Assembly (NCBI RefSeq): GCF_030246885.1
Contig: NZ_CP126739.1
Coordinates: forward strand, 620,001-684,000
DNA length: 64,000 nt
Direction: 5' to 3'
DNA from: Microbacterium sp. zg-B185
GTDB taxonomy: Bacteria > Actinomycetota > Actinomycetes > Actinomycetales > Microbacteriaceae
The notes beneath the pieces were generated by a model. It did no database searches and was not told the DNA's origin. It was given only the letters and a program-made list of their open reading frames with translations. Position 1 is the first letter of the stretch; every line of letters begins with the position of its first letter. The translations under genes and the position numbers were made by a program. Shown here one piece after another: positions 9,204 to 17,572 of the stretch.

Positions 9204-9541
9204 GTCAGCTCCTCGGTCTTCATCGAGCGGATGCCGGTGCGCACGATCCGCATGATCAGCCGTTCGTCGGGATCGGGGCACGCGACGAGGTCGTCCCGTT
9301 CCAGCCAGTCACCCGGCGGCAGCCGTCGCTGCTTCGCCGGCAGCAGGGGCATCACGGCCTGCAGCGCGTACATGCAGAAATGTCCGCCCTCCGGCAGGCA
9401 CAGGCGGCTGCTTTGGACGAGGTCGATGCGGTCGCCCACCTTCATCCCGCACACCGAGCGACCCTCGATGCGTTCGACCACCACGCTCAGGTCGTACAGC
9501 TGCGTGCGTGGACTCTGGTCAGGCTCCTGCGGCTCGGTCAT
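9200..9541 (-). CDS. TIGR04076 family protein
   Basis: The protein has 113 residues. YDLSVVVERIEGRSVCGMKVGD, CLPEGGHFCMYALQAVMPLLPAKQR and a DWLERDDLVACPDPDERLIMRI segment match the TIGR04076 family, small proteins with conserved cysteines and no assigned function. Four Cys are visible (near 31, 48, 56 and 87). It overlaps both neighbours by four bases (ATGA with the amidohydrolase, GTGA with the LLM oxidoreductase), so it is translated as part of one operon with them. Members often sit beside oxidoreductases and hydrolases, which hints at a catabolic role; this is inference. Confidence 0.78.
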   Translation of the reverse strand: MTEPQEPDQSPRTQLYDLSVVVERIEGRSVCGMKVGDRIDLVQSSRLCLPEGGHFCMYALQAVMPLLPAKQRRLPPGDWLERDDLVACPDPDERLIMRIVRTGIRSMKTEELT

Positions 9542-10773
9542 CGCGACCGCCCCTCATCGTCGCGGACCACGACGCCGCCCTTCATGACGAAGTCGATACC
9601 GCGCAGCGCGCCGGCCGTCACGGTCGGGTCCTCGGGCAGGGCGATCAGATCGGCGAACCGTCCCGGCGTCAGGGTTCCGATGCTGTCCCGGGCATCCAGC
9701 CATTCCGCGGGCGCGGACGTCGCCGCCCGGATCACATCCGGCGCGGACAGGCCGCCGGCCTGCATGTGTTCGAGTTCCCGGACCACGGCGCTGGTCCCCT
9801 CGAAGTCCCAGAAGGGCGGCATGTCGCTGCCCAGGAGCACCGTCACCCCGGCCTCCAGCGCGTACCGGTAGGACTGCAGGTGGCGCGGACCGGCGTTCAG
9901 CGAGCGCTCCTGCATCCACGGCGGCACGCCGAGGTCGTCGAAGAAGGCGCCCGCACGGGTGACCACGAGCGTCGGCACCAGTGCCACGCCGCGTGCGGCC
10001 ATCAGCCGCGCGACCTCCGGCGTGAGCTCGTAGCCGTGCTCCACGCAGTCCAGCCCCAGCTGCACAGCCTCGGCGATGATCGCCGCCGGTCCGGCGTGCG
10101 CGGTCACCTTGCGGCCCCAGGCATGGGCCGTCGAGATCGCGGCTGCCATCTCGTCCCGGGTCAGCTGCGGGGTGGTGATCTGCTCGTGCTCGCCGGCGAT
10201 GCCGCCGGAGATCATGATCTTGATCAGATCCGCGCCGGATCGGAGCTGACTGCGGACGCCGCGCGTGAACGCATCCGGCCCATCGCACTCCAGGGTGTCC
10301 CCGGTGTCATGCCCGTGGCCGCCGGTGCAGCACAGGCCTCGGCCCGCGGTGAAGATGTGCGGACCGGCCACCTGCCCCTGCTGGATGGCCCGGCGCAGCG
10401 CGAAGTCCGCACCGTCCTTCTCGGCGACGCAGCGGACCGTCGTCACCCCGGACAGCAGTGTGCGCCGTGCACCGTCGGCCATGTGCAGCGCGAGGTCGTG
10501 TGCGGAGAGCGCGCTGACCGCATCGCCGCCCGGGCCGGGCAGTGACAGCGAGAAGTGGGTGTGCATGTTGATCAGGCCCGGCATGACGTAGGAGCCGCCG
10601 AGGTCGATCGTGGGTTCCGGTGCGTCGTGTTCGGCCACGATCGCGGCGATGCGGCCGTTCTCCACCACGAGGCAGACACCGTGGCGCGGCACGGGGTCGA
10701 TGCCGTCGACCAGCCTCAGGTTCGTGAGCACCGCGTCGCCCCGGGTCGGCAGTGCGGGTACCGGCCCGCTCAT
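9538..10773 (-). CDS. Metal-dependent amidohydrolase family protein
   Basis: The 411-residue TIM-barrel hydrolase shows the N-terminal metal-binding motif VMPGLINMHTHFSLS, a lysine segment DLIKIMISGG, His in VTAHAG and VEHGYELTPE, and the late Asp in LLGSDMPPFW. Together these are the amidohydrolase (imidazolonepropionase/prolidase-like) set of a binuclear metal site. I chose ATG at 10773 because it overlaps the menF stop (ATGA); upstream residues are menF antisense. It is followed by TIGR04076 with another ATGA overlap. Substrate unknown, possibly an Xaa-Arg/Lys-like amide or a cyclic amide. Confidence 0.88.
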   Translation of the reverse strand: MSGPVPALPTRGDAVLTNLRLVDGIDPVPRHGVCLVVENGRIAAIVAEHDAPEPTIDLGGSYVMPGLINMHTHFSLSLPGPGGDAVSALSAHDLALHMADGARRTLLSGVTTVRCVAEKDGADFALRRAIQQGQVAGPHIFTAGRGLCCTGGHGHDTGDTLECDGPDAFTRGVRSQLRSGADLIKIMISGGIAGEHEQITTPQLTRDEMAAAISTAHAWGRKVTAHAGPAAIIAEAVQLGLDCVEHGYELTPEVARLMAARGVALVPTLVVTRAGAFFDDLGVPPWMQERSLNAGPRHLQSYRYALEAGVTVLLGSDMPPFWDFEGTSAVVRELEHMQAGGLSAPDVIRAATSAPAEWLDARDSIGTLTPGRFADLIALPEDPTVTAGALRGIDFVMKGGVVVRDDEGRSR

Positions 10774-12056
10774 GCCAGCGCGTCCACGATCGGTCGGAAC
10801 TTGACCCGCGTCTCGAGCAGTTCGGCCTCGGGGTCGCTGCCGGCCACGATCCCCGCGCCGGCGTGCGCACGCAGCGGGATATCGCCCGTGCCGCCGGGCG
10901 AAACGGTGTTCAGATCGAACTGCGCGCAGCGCAGCGCGATCGCCCATTCCCCGTCGCCGTGTGCGTCCACCCAGCCGACCGGTCCGGCGTACCGGCCACG
11001 GTCGAAGGGCTCGAGTCGGCGGATCACCTCGAGGGCGGCATCCGTCGGCGTTCCGGCCACGGCAGCGGTCGGATGCAGCGCGGCGACGAGGTCGAGGGCG
11101 GACGCGCCGCCGCTCAGCTCGCCTTCCACGTCGGTGGCCAGGTGGAAGACGTTGGGCAGCTTCAGGGCAAACGGCTGCTCGCTCGCGGCGAGCACACTCG
11201 TATGCGGACGCAGCGAGGCCAGCACGCTCTGCACGGCGTAAAGATGCTCGTCCTGGTCTTTCGCGCTCGTCGCCAGGGCCAGGGATGCCGCGGTGTCGGC
11301 ATCCGCGTCGGCCCCGCGGGGAGCGGTGCCGGCCAGGACGCGGGCGGTGACGGTCCCGCCCGACACGGTCACCAGCGTTTCCGGGCTCGCGCCCATGAGG
11401 CCGTCGACGGCGTAGGCCCAGCAGTCCGGGTAACCGGATGCCAGTGCTCGGACGAGCCGGCGCAGGTCCGAGCCAGGCGGGACCGAACCCGCCAGGTCGC
11501 GAGCCAGGACGACCTTGCTGACCTCGCCGTCCGCGATGGCATCGAGTCCCCTGCGCACGGCAGCCTGGTAACCGCTCGGGTCCAGAGCCCCCGGGCCGAG
11601 GGTCGCCGCCCAGTACGGGCCGTACCCGGTGCTCTCCGGCAGTGCGACGCCGGGTTCTGACTCGATCGCGCCGGCATGGCTGATCCGCGTCACCCAGGAG
11701 CGGTCACCGCGTCGGCCGACCACGACCGCGGGCACGCTGAGCCTGCTCGGGGTCGGGGAGAGCGGGTCGAACGCGAATGCGCCGAAGGCGACCAACCCGG
11801 TGCCCGGCAGGCCCACCGCGTCATCGACGTCCGCCGCGGCCGCCAGCGCCCGCCACTGCCGGCCGAAGTCGAATCCGATCGCCGGGCCGATCCGGGTGAA
11901 CGCCGTCGTCTCGCCGTACGCGGCCATCGCATCGCCGCGGCGGCTCCAATAGGTGGGATTGGACAGCTCCGCATACGCCAGCACGTCATCGACCGCCGCG
12001 ACCTCGCGGGTCACCACCCGCAGCCGCGGGGTCGGCAGTTCGATCGGGTCGGTCAC
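10770..12056 (-). CDS. menF: Isochorismate synthase
   Basis: MenF converts chorismate to isochorismate, the precursor used by MenD. The 428-residue chorismate-binding enzyme shows VVLARDLAG (general base Lys nearby), GASPETLVTV, VLAGTAPRG, LHPTAAVAGTP and the closing YAGPVGWVDAHGDGEWAIALR block of the family. The Mg-binding and salvage signatures fit isochorismate synthase rather than anthranilate synthase, and the men neighbourhood supports this. The start is GTG at 12056, six bases after TAGTCT. It is unusual that three non-quinone genes follow it with 4-base overlaps. Confidence 0.9.
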   Translation of the reverse strand: MTDPIELPTPRLRVVTREVAAVDDVLAYAELSNPTYWSRRGDAMAAYGETTAFTRIGPAIGFDFGRQWRALAAAADVDDAVGLPGTGLVAFGAFAFDPLSPTPSRLSVPAVVVGRRGDRSWVTRISHAGAIESEPGVALPESTGYGPYWAATLGPGALDPSGYQAAVRRGLDAIADGEVSKVVLARDLAGSVPPGSDLRRLVRALASGYPDCWAYAVDGLMGASPETLVTVSGGTVTARVLAGTAPRGADADADTAASLALATSAKDQDEHLYAVQSVLASLRPHTSVLAASEQPFALKLPNVFHLATDVEGELSGGASALDLVAALHPTAAVAGTPTDAALEVIRRLEPFDRGRYAGPVGWVDAHGDGEWAIALRCAQFDLNTVSPGGTGDIPLRAHAGAGIVAGSDPEAELLETRVKFRPIVDALA

Positions 12057-12062
12057 CGTTCC

Positions 12063-12068
12063 AGACTA
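12063..12068 (-). promoter_or_regulatory. -10 hexamer TAGTCT, menF operon
   Basis: On the minus strand TAGTCT is six bases before the GTG at 12056. It would serve the whole menF-amidohydrolase-TIGR04076-LLM operon. Confidence 0.65.
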
Positions 12069-12147
12069 GAGTCGAGCCGCCTCGGCGCGGGCCACGTCCG
12101 TCCCGACGGCACAGATCGCCTCTGGGCAGCGTCACCGGTGGCGCGGC

Positions 12148-12153
12148 TAAGCT
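12148..12153 (+). promoter_or_regulatory. -10 hexamer TAAGCT, DUF402 gene
   Basis: TAAGCT is eight bases before the ATG at 12162, a slightly longer gap than in the other leaderless-type promoters here. Confidence 0.5.
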
Positions 12154-12161
12154 GTGCCGTC

Positions 12162-12746
12162 ATGAGCGCCCCGCACCCCGCGACGCCCGGCCGTCCTGAG
12201 CCGGGAACGCAGACCCTGTTCCGCTGGCGCAAGTGGGACGGTTCCCCGCACTGGGTGCACGAATGCGTCTACCTCGGCTCGGACCAGTGGGGGGACTGGT
12301 TCGGACAGCCCGCGGGATGGCGCAGCAGTCGCCCGGAGCGTGACTTCCTGGTCAACACTGCGAGCGTGACGCTGCTGCCGCCGAGCGGTCTGTATGCCAT
12401 GACGGTGAACGTCGCACCCCCGGCCACCTACCGGATCTACATCGACCTGGGCTGGGACATCCGCTGGCAGGAGGTCGAAAGTGTTCTCGAGCCGACCGGC
12501 ATCGATATGGATCTGGATGTCGTCAAGTCCGTCGACGGCCGCGGGATCTGGATCGATGACCGCGACGAGTGGGAGGAGCACCGCGTGGCGTACGGCTATC
12601 CGCTCGACATCGTGGACCGCCTCGAGTCGCTCGCCGTCGACCTGGAGGCGTACGTGCGGGCCGAAGTCGCCCCGTTCGATGACGCGACCCCGGATGCCTG
12701 GCTGGCCCGGCTCGCCGCCCTGCACCTGTCTGCGCGGGCAGAGTAG
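12162..12746 (+). CDS. DUF402 domain protein
   Basis: The 194-residue protein has TLFRWRKWDGSPHWVHECVYLG at the N-terminus and YIDLGWDIRWQEV, DMDLDVVKSVDGRGIWIDDRDEWEEH and YGYPLDIVDRLES downstream. These are the DUF402 core, in which clustered Asp and Glu residues bind a metal. Structurally characterised DUF402 proteins include nucleoside di/triphosphatases (Ntdp type) and the FomD protein. Which activity applies here is not shown by sequence. The start ATG at 12162 was preferred over a much longer open frame that runs antisense through menF. Confidence 0.85.
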   Translation: MSAPHPATPGRPEPGTQTLFRWRKWDGSPHWVHECVYLGSDQWGDWFGQPAGWRSSRPERDFLVNTASVTLLPPSGLYAMTVNVAPPATYRIYIDLGWDIRWQEVESVLEPTGIDMDLDVVKSVDGRGIWIDDRDEWEEHRVAYGYPLDIVDRLESLAVDLEAYVRAEVAPFDDATPDAWLARLAALHLSARAE

Positions 12747-12773
12747 AGCCGCGGAGGGCACCGGCTGCGCGAA

Positions 12774-12779
12774 TAGACT
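12774..12779 (+). promoter_or_regulatory. -10 hexamer TAGACT, menG
   Basis: TAGACT is six bases before the GTG at 12786; leaderless start inferred. Confidence 0.65.
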
Positions 12780-12785
12780 CGTCCG

Positions 12786-13586
12786 GTGACTCCTCGTCCG
12801 CACGACCCGCCCCCGGGCGACGCCCGGCTCAATCGCGCCGACCTCCACAAGGATCCGGCCCGCGTCAGCGGCATGTTCGATCAGGTCGCGAAGAACTACG
12901 ACCGCACGAACACGGTGCTGAGCATGGGCAACGACCGCATGTGGCGGGCCGCGTCGACCCGGGCGGTCGCCCCGCGGCCCGGACAGCGGATCCTCGATCT
13001 GGCCGCCGGCACCGGCGCCAGCTCGGTGGCCCTGGCCAGGAGCGGAGCTTCCGTCGTGGCGGCCGACTTCTCGCCCGGCATGATCGCGGAGGGCGAGCGC
13101 CGCCACGGCGGCATCCCGAATCTGACCTTCATCCAGGCCGACGCGACCTCCCTGCCCTTCGGTGCGGACGAGTTCGACACCGTCACGATGTCGTTCGGAC
13201 TGCGCAACGTGAACGACCCGCAGCGCGCGCTGCGCGAGCTGCTGCGGGTGACCAAACCGGGGGGCCGCCTGGTGGTCTGCGAGTTCTCGCACCCGCCGTC
13301 ACGCGCGTTTCAGGGGCTGTACCGCTTCTACAACGACAGGATCCTCCCGGTGGTCGCCAAGACCGTCAGCTCCAACGCGGACGCCTACGACTACCTGAAC
13401 GAGTCGATCCGCGAATGGCCCGACCAACGGGCACTGTCCGGATGGATCCGGGACGCGGGCTGGACCGATGTGGCCTACCGGAACCTGTCCCTGGGGATCG
13501 TCGCCCTGCACCGCGCGACCAAGCCGGAACGGCCGGCGAGTCAGCGCATCGCCCCCGGCACGAGCGACCCCTCCAGACCCCGATAG
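12786..13586 (+). CDS. menG: Demethylmenaquinone methyltransferase
   Basis: MenG (UbiE family) uses S-adenosylmethionine to methylate demethylmenaquinone, the last step of menaquinone synthesis. The 266-residue protein has the N-terminal VSGMFDQVAKNYDRTN signature, the SAM-binding motif ILDLAAGTGASSVALA near residue 63, and DTVTMSFGLRNVNDPQRAL followed by KPGGRLVVCEFS, all diagnostic for UbiE/MenG. The start is GTG at 12786. The TAG stop forms the first three bases of the -10 hexamer of the next gene. Confidence 0.95.
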   Translation: MTPRPHDPPPGDARLNRADLHKDPARVSGMFDQVAKNYDRTNTVLSMGNDRMWRAASTRAVAPRPGQRILDLAAGTGASSVALARSGASVVAADFSPGMIAEGERRHGGIPNLTFIQADATSLPFGADEFDTVTMSFGLRNVNDPQRALRELLRVTKPGGRLVVCEFSHPPSRAFQGLYRFYNDRILPVVAKTVSSNADAYDYLNESIREWPDQRALSGWIRDAGWTDVAYRNLSLGIVALHRATKPERPASQRIAPGTSDPSRPR

Positions 13587-13589
13587 GCT
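13584..13589 (+). promoter_or_regulatory. -10 hexamer TAGGCT, polyprenyl diphosphate synthase
   Basis: The hexamer begins with the menG TAG stop and lies six bases before the GTG at 13596, so one sequence serves as stop codon and promoter element. Confidence 0.65.
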
Positions 13590-13595
13590 GAGGGT

Positions 13596-14651
13596 GTGAC
13601 TCCCTCAGCTTCCGGCTCGCGGGTTGCGGGCAAGCTGGGCCTCACCGACCGCACACTCGCCGGGCCGCGCTCCCGCAAACTCGCGTCCACTGTGAAGGCC
13701 GGCCTCGTGCGTGTCGACCGCGCCCTCGAGCAGGAGCTGCGTGTCACCGACCGCATCGCCGACGCAGCGAGCCGCTACCTCTACGAAGCCGGCGGCAAGC
13801 GGATCCGGCCGATGCTCGCGCTGATCACCGCCCAGCTGGGCGACGGGGCGATCGAGAGCGTCATCGAAGGCGCCACCGCGCTGGAGATGACCCACCTCGG
13901 CTCGCTCTACCACGACGACGTGATGGATGCCGCGGACAAGCGTCGCGGTGTGCCCAGCGCACACTCGGTCTGGGGCAACAACGTCGCCATCCTCACCGGG
14001 GACCTCCTGTTCTCGCGCGCCAGCCAGATCATGGCGCGGCAGGGCGAGCGCGCCATCCGGCTGCAGGCGGACACCTTCGAGCGGCTCGTCCTCGGGCAGA
14101 TGCACGAGACGGTCGGGCCGCAGGACGGCGATGATCGCGTCGAGTTCTATCTGCAGGTGCTCTCCGACAAGACCGGTTCGCTCATCGCGGCCGCGGCGCA
14201 GTCCGGGCTCATCTTCGCCAACGGCCCGGATGAGTTAGAGCAGCCGCTGATCTCGTTCGGCGAGAAGGTCGGGGTGGCCTTCCAGCTGCTGGATGACGTG
14301 ATCGACCTCTCCGACGATCCTGACGAGACCGGCAAAGTGCCCGGCACGGACCTCCGGGCCGGCGTGCCCACCATGCCGTACCTGGTCCTCGGGCAGCGGA
14401 CGGATGCCGCATCGATGGCCCTCCGTGCGCGCATCGACGACGGGGTGGAGCGCATCGCCGACGGCGGCGACCCGGCCATCCTGGATCGCGAACTCTCCGA
14501 ACTGCGGGAGCACGAGGCCACCAAGGCCACGCTCGATCTCGCCCATTCCTGGTCGAATGAGGCGATCGCCTCGCTCGAACCTCTTCCCGCAGGTGCGGTG
14601 CGCGAGGCGCTGACGCGTTTCGCCCAGGCTGTCGCCGACCGTTCCAGCTGA
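13596..14651 (+). CDS. Long-chain polyprenyl diphosphate synthase (trans type)
   Basis: The 351-residue enzyme has the first Asp-rich motif HDDVMDAADKRRG near residue 107, the second motif LLDDVIDLSDDPDETGKVPGTDL near 231, and the AGGKRIRPML and AGVPTMPYLV blocks of the IspB/HepT/GrcC family. It condenses isopentenyl diphosphate onto an allylic primer to build the menaquinone tail. The residue five before the first Asp motif is Gly rather than an aromatic, in keeping with a long product. Exact chain length cannot be read from the sequence. Position just after menG supports the quinone role. Confidence 0.92.
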   Translation: MTPSASGSRVAGKLGLTDRTLAGPRSRKLASTVKAGLVRVDRALEQELRVTDRIADAASRYLYEAGGKRIRPMLALITAQLGDGAIESVIEGATALEMTHLGSLYHDDVMDAADKRRGVPSAHSVWGNNVAILTGDLLFSRASQIMARQGERAIRLQADTFERLVLGQMHETVGPQDGDDRVEFYLQVLSDKTGSLIAAAAQSGLIFANGPDELEQPLISFGEKVGVAFQLLDDVIDLSDDPDETGKVPGTDLRAGVPTMPYLVLGQRTDAASMALRARIDDGVERIADGGDPAILDRELSELREHEATKATLDLAHSWSNEAIASLEPLPAGAVREALTRFAQAVADRSS

Positions 14652-14710
14652 CATATCCCGTCGCGGCAGGTGTCGTAGTTCGCCAAGCCCGCGGCCTCAG
14701 AAAGGACCAC

Positions 14711-16084
14711 ATGACCAAGCTCAGGCTGGCCATCGTCGGTGCAGGACCGGCAGGCATCTACGCCGCAGACATCCTGCTCAAGGCGGAGCGCAAGTTCGAC
14801 GTGTCGATCGACCTCTTCGAGCAGCTTCCGGCCCCGTACGGCCTGGTCCGCTACGGCGTCGCGCCCGATCATCCGCGGATCAAGGGCATCGTCACCGCGC
14901 TGCGCGAGGTGCTGGACCGCGGCGACATCAGGCTGTTCGGCAACGTGCGCTTCGGCGAGGACATCACCCTCGATGACCTGAAGCGTCACTACAACGCGGT
15001 CATCTTCGCCACCGGGGCCATCCGCGACGCGAACCTCGACGTCCCCGGCATGGACGCGATCGGCTCGTACGGCGCGGCGGACTTCGTGAGCTGGTACGAC
15101 GGCCACCCGGATGTGCCGCGGGAGTGGCCCCTGGATGCCGAGTCGGTCGCCGTCATCGGCAACGGAAACGTCGCACTCGATGTCGCCCGCATGCTCGCCA
15201 AGCACGCCGAGGATCTGCTCCCGACCGAGGTGCCCGACAACGTCTTCGCGGGGCTGCGCGCGAGCGCCGTCACCGATGTGCACGTGTTCGGGCGCCGCGG
15301 CCCCGCGCAGGTGAAGTTCACACCGCTGGAACTGCGCGAGCTGGGCGAGCTGCGCGACGTGGACCTGGTCGTCTACGACGAGGACTTCGACTACGACGAC
15401 GCGTCCCGGGCTGCGATCGCGAGCAACAAGCAGGTCATGGTCATCGACCGGGTGCTCCAGTCCTGGCGCAAACGGCCGTCGGTGAACAATGCCGGAGGAG
15501 AGGCATCCCGCCGTCTTCACCTGCACTTCTACGCCAAGCCGCTCGAGGTGCTCACCGACGAATTCGGCCGCGTGTCCCGCTTCCGCTGGGAGCGCACGCG
15601 ACCGGACGGCCAGGGCGGTGTCGCCGGCACCGGTGAGATCCGCGAGGTGCCCGTCCAGGCGATCTACCGCGCGGTCGGGTACTTCGGCTCACCCCTGCCC
15701 GGAGTCCCGTTCGACAAGCGTCACGGCGTCATCCCCAATCACGAGGGGCAGGCGCTGCGGGAGGACTCCAACGACCGCGTACCGGGTGTCTACGCGACCG
15801 GATGGATCAAGCGCGGACCGGTCGGTCTGATCGGCCACACGAAGTCGGATGCGATGGAGACCGTGCGCCACCTCATCAACGACCAGGGCTCGTGGTGGCA
15901 GCCGGCCGACCCCTCGGAGGAGGCGATCCCGCGGCTGCTGGCCGAACGGGGTGTGCGCTGGACCGACCTGGACGGCTGGCACCGTCTGGACGAACACGAG
16001 ATCGGTCTCGGCGCCCCGCACGGGCGCGCGCGGGTCAAGGTCGTGCCTCGTCCCGACATGGTCGACATCTCGCGCGGGGAGTGA
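14711..16084 (+). CDS. Ferredoxin-NADP reductase, adrenodoxin reductase (FprA) type
   Basis: The 457-residue flavoprotein carries the FAD-binding VGAGPAGIYAADILL motif at residues 7-21, the family block PAPYGLVRYGVAPDHPRIKGI, and the NADP-binding VIGNGNVALDVARML motif near residue 152. The C-terminal YATGWIKRGPVGLIGHTK segment is typical of adrenodoxin reductase homologues such as mycobacterial FprA. It would pass electrons from NADPH to a ferredoxin, for example for P450 systems. The start ATG at 14711 has a good AAAGGA site five bases upstream, so unlike many neighbours it has a leader. Confidence 0.92.
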   Translation: MTKLRLAIVGAGPAGIYAADILLKAERKFDVSIDLFEQLPAPYGLVRYGVAPDHPRIKGIVTALREVLDRGDIRLFGNVRFGEDITLDDLKRHYNAVIFATGAIRDANLDVPGMDAIGSYGAADFVSWYDGHPDVPREWPLDAESVAVIGNGNVALDVARMLAKHAEDLLPTEVPDNVFAGLRASAVTDVHVFGRRGPAQVKFTPLELRELGELRDVDLVVYDEDFDYDDASRAAIASNKQVMVIDRVLQSWRKRPSVNNAGGEASRRLHLHFYAKPLEVLTDEFGRVSRFRWERTRPDGQGGVAGTGEIREVPVQAIYRAVGYFGSPLPGVPFDKRHGVIPNHEGQALREDSNDRVPGVYATGWIKRGPVGLIGHTKSDAMETVRHLINDQGSWWQPADPSEEAIPRLLAERGVRWTDLDGWHRLDEHEIGLGAPHGRARVKVVPRPDMVDISRGE

Positions 16085-16098
16085 CCCGAGTCGCGCAG

Positions 16099-16136
16099 CA
16101 CCTGCGCGTCGCGGCATCCGCGAGCCGCCTCAGGTG
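16099..16136. terminator. Possible bidirectional hairpin between convergent genes
   Basis: CACCTG and CAGGTG frame an inner CGCGG-CAT-CCGCG hairpin (16110-16122) between the fprA-like gene and the convergent MFS gene. There is no T-run, so this is a weak call. Confidence 0.35.
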
Positions 16137-17428
16137 GGCGGCAGCTCTTCGCCGGCGCTCGCACCGACCTCGTCTGCGCCGCGCGCCGTATCAGCCGGTG
16201 ACCGCTGGGCACGGCTGAGCAGCACGAACGGGAGCGCGACCGCAGCGATCACGCCGCTCCAGATCAACGAGACACCGTAGCCGCCGACGTCGGCGACCCG
16301 CCCCAGCACCGGCTGGAAGAGCACCCCGCCGCCCGATCCCATCAGCGAGTCGAACGAGAGCACGGTCGCCCGCTGCTTCGACGGAATCATGTCGTTCAGG
16401 TATGCCCGGTGGACGGGATCATCGATCGCCGACGCGATACCCCAGACCGCCACGAGGACGATCGCCGCCCAGAAGCTGCGGACCACCCCGAGCCCCAGCA
16501 GCACGACCGCGCTCGCCACCGTCGCCAGCACGATCGACGACGTGCGCCGACGGAACAGCCTGCGCACCCACGGGGCCAGTGCCCCGCCGACGATCGCCGC
16601 GCCGGAGAGCAGCGCCGCGGCCAGACCCGCGACCGTGTAGGCCTCGTCGTCGCCCCACAGTTCCAGCAGGTACGGCTGCAGGGCGTAGAAGACGTAGATC
16701 CCGACGCCGGCCGTGAACGGGCTGGCCAGCATCAGCCAGCGCACCGGGGCATTGCCGAGACCGTAGGTGATCGACGCGCGGAAGACGGTGCGGGTCGCCT
16801 GCAGCGGATTCTCGCCGCGTTCAGGTTCGAACCCGATGTCGTGCATGAGCAGTGCGGCCACGACCAGCGTCACCACCAGCACGCCGGCGCGGACCAGGAA
16901 CGGAACGCCCAGGTCGGTCACCTGCGCGATGACGCCACCGAGAACGGAACCGGCGAGCATGGCGATTCCGCCGACGATCTGCGCGCGGCCGAAGACCGTC
17001 TCGAGGCTGCCGCGGTAACCGGTGGCTCGCAGGGCGTCCACGAGCCAGGCGTCGACCGCGCCGGAGAAGAACGTGAACCCGAGCCCGAGCAGGACCGACA
17101 CGATCGCCCACGCCCAGAAGGGCGACTCCCACACCCACAGCATCCAGTACAGCGTCGTCGTCGTGGCGAGCGTGACCGTTCCGATCAGGTAGGACGCTCG
17201 GCGCCCGACCGTATCGGCCACCACGCCGGTGGGGATCTCGAAGATCAGCATCCCCGCGGTGAAGAACGCGTTGGCTGCGAACGCCTCGAGATTCGACAGC
17301 CCGGCATCCAGCAGGAACAGGGTGTTGATGCCCCAGATGAACGAGGCCGCCAGCGTGTTGCCCAGCATGAGCGTGTAATAGGTGCCCTGCACCCGGCGCG
17401 GCGTCGGCAGCGTTGCGGCGGCGTTCAT
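16130..17428 (-). CDS. MFS transporter
   Basis: The 432-residue integral membrane protein has about twelve hydrophobic helices. The loop after the second helix contains GVVADTVGRRASYLIG, matching the MFS motif A pattern (GxxxDxxGRR). A charged central loop (FEPERGENPLQATRTV) separates the two six-helix halves. An EIPTG segment in helix 2 is common in actinobacterial exporters of unknown substrate. It is transcribed toward the fprA-like gene. The ATG at 17428 follows TACTGT by seven bases. Substrate cannot be predicted. Confidence 0.88.
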   Translation of the reverse strand: MNAAATLPTPRRVQGTYYTLMLGNTLAASFIWGINTLFLLDAGLSNLEAFAANAFFTAGMLIFEIPTGVVADTVGRRASYLIGTVTLATTTTLYWMLWVWESPFWAWAIVSVLLGLGFTFFSGAVDAWLVDALRATGYRGSLETVFGRAQIVGGIAMLAGSVLGGVIAQVTDLGVPFLVRAGVLVVTLVVAALLMHDIGFEPERGENPLQATRTVFRASITYGLGNAPVRWLMLASPFTAGVGIYVFYALQPYLLELWGDDEAYTVAGLAAALLSGAAIVGGALAPWVRRLFRRRTSSIVLATVASAVVLLGLGVVRSFWAAIVLVAVWGIASAIDDPVHRAYLNDMIPSKQRATVLSFDSLMGSGGGVLFQPVLGRVADVGGYGVSLIWSGVIAAVALPFVLLSRAQRSPADTARGADEVGASAGEELPPT

Positions 17429-17435
17429 CGAGGAG

Positions 17436-17441
17436 ACAGTA
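17436..17441 (-). promoter_or_regulatory. -10 hexamer TACTGT, MFS gene
   Basis: Minus-strand TACTGT lies seven bases before the ATG at 17428. Confidence 0.5.
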
Positions 17442-17560
17442 TCCCTGCCGCCGACACCGGTCTACGGCTCTCGGCATCGCCGGGGTCGCGCGCCCGCGCG
17501 CGTGCGCGACCCACGCGCCCGCACGCGGTGCCGGAATCTGTGCCGGCGAACCCGCCTGGA

Positions 17561-17566
17561 TAGGCT
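17561..17566 (+). promoter_or_regulatory. -10 hexamer TAGGCT, alpha/beta hydrolase
   Basis: TAGGCT is six bases before ATG at 17573 and directly abuts an in-frame GTG at 17567. The spacing argues for the ATG as the start. Confidence 0.65.
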
Positions 17567-17572
17567 GTGCGG

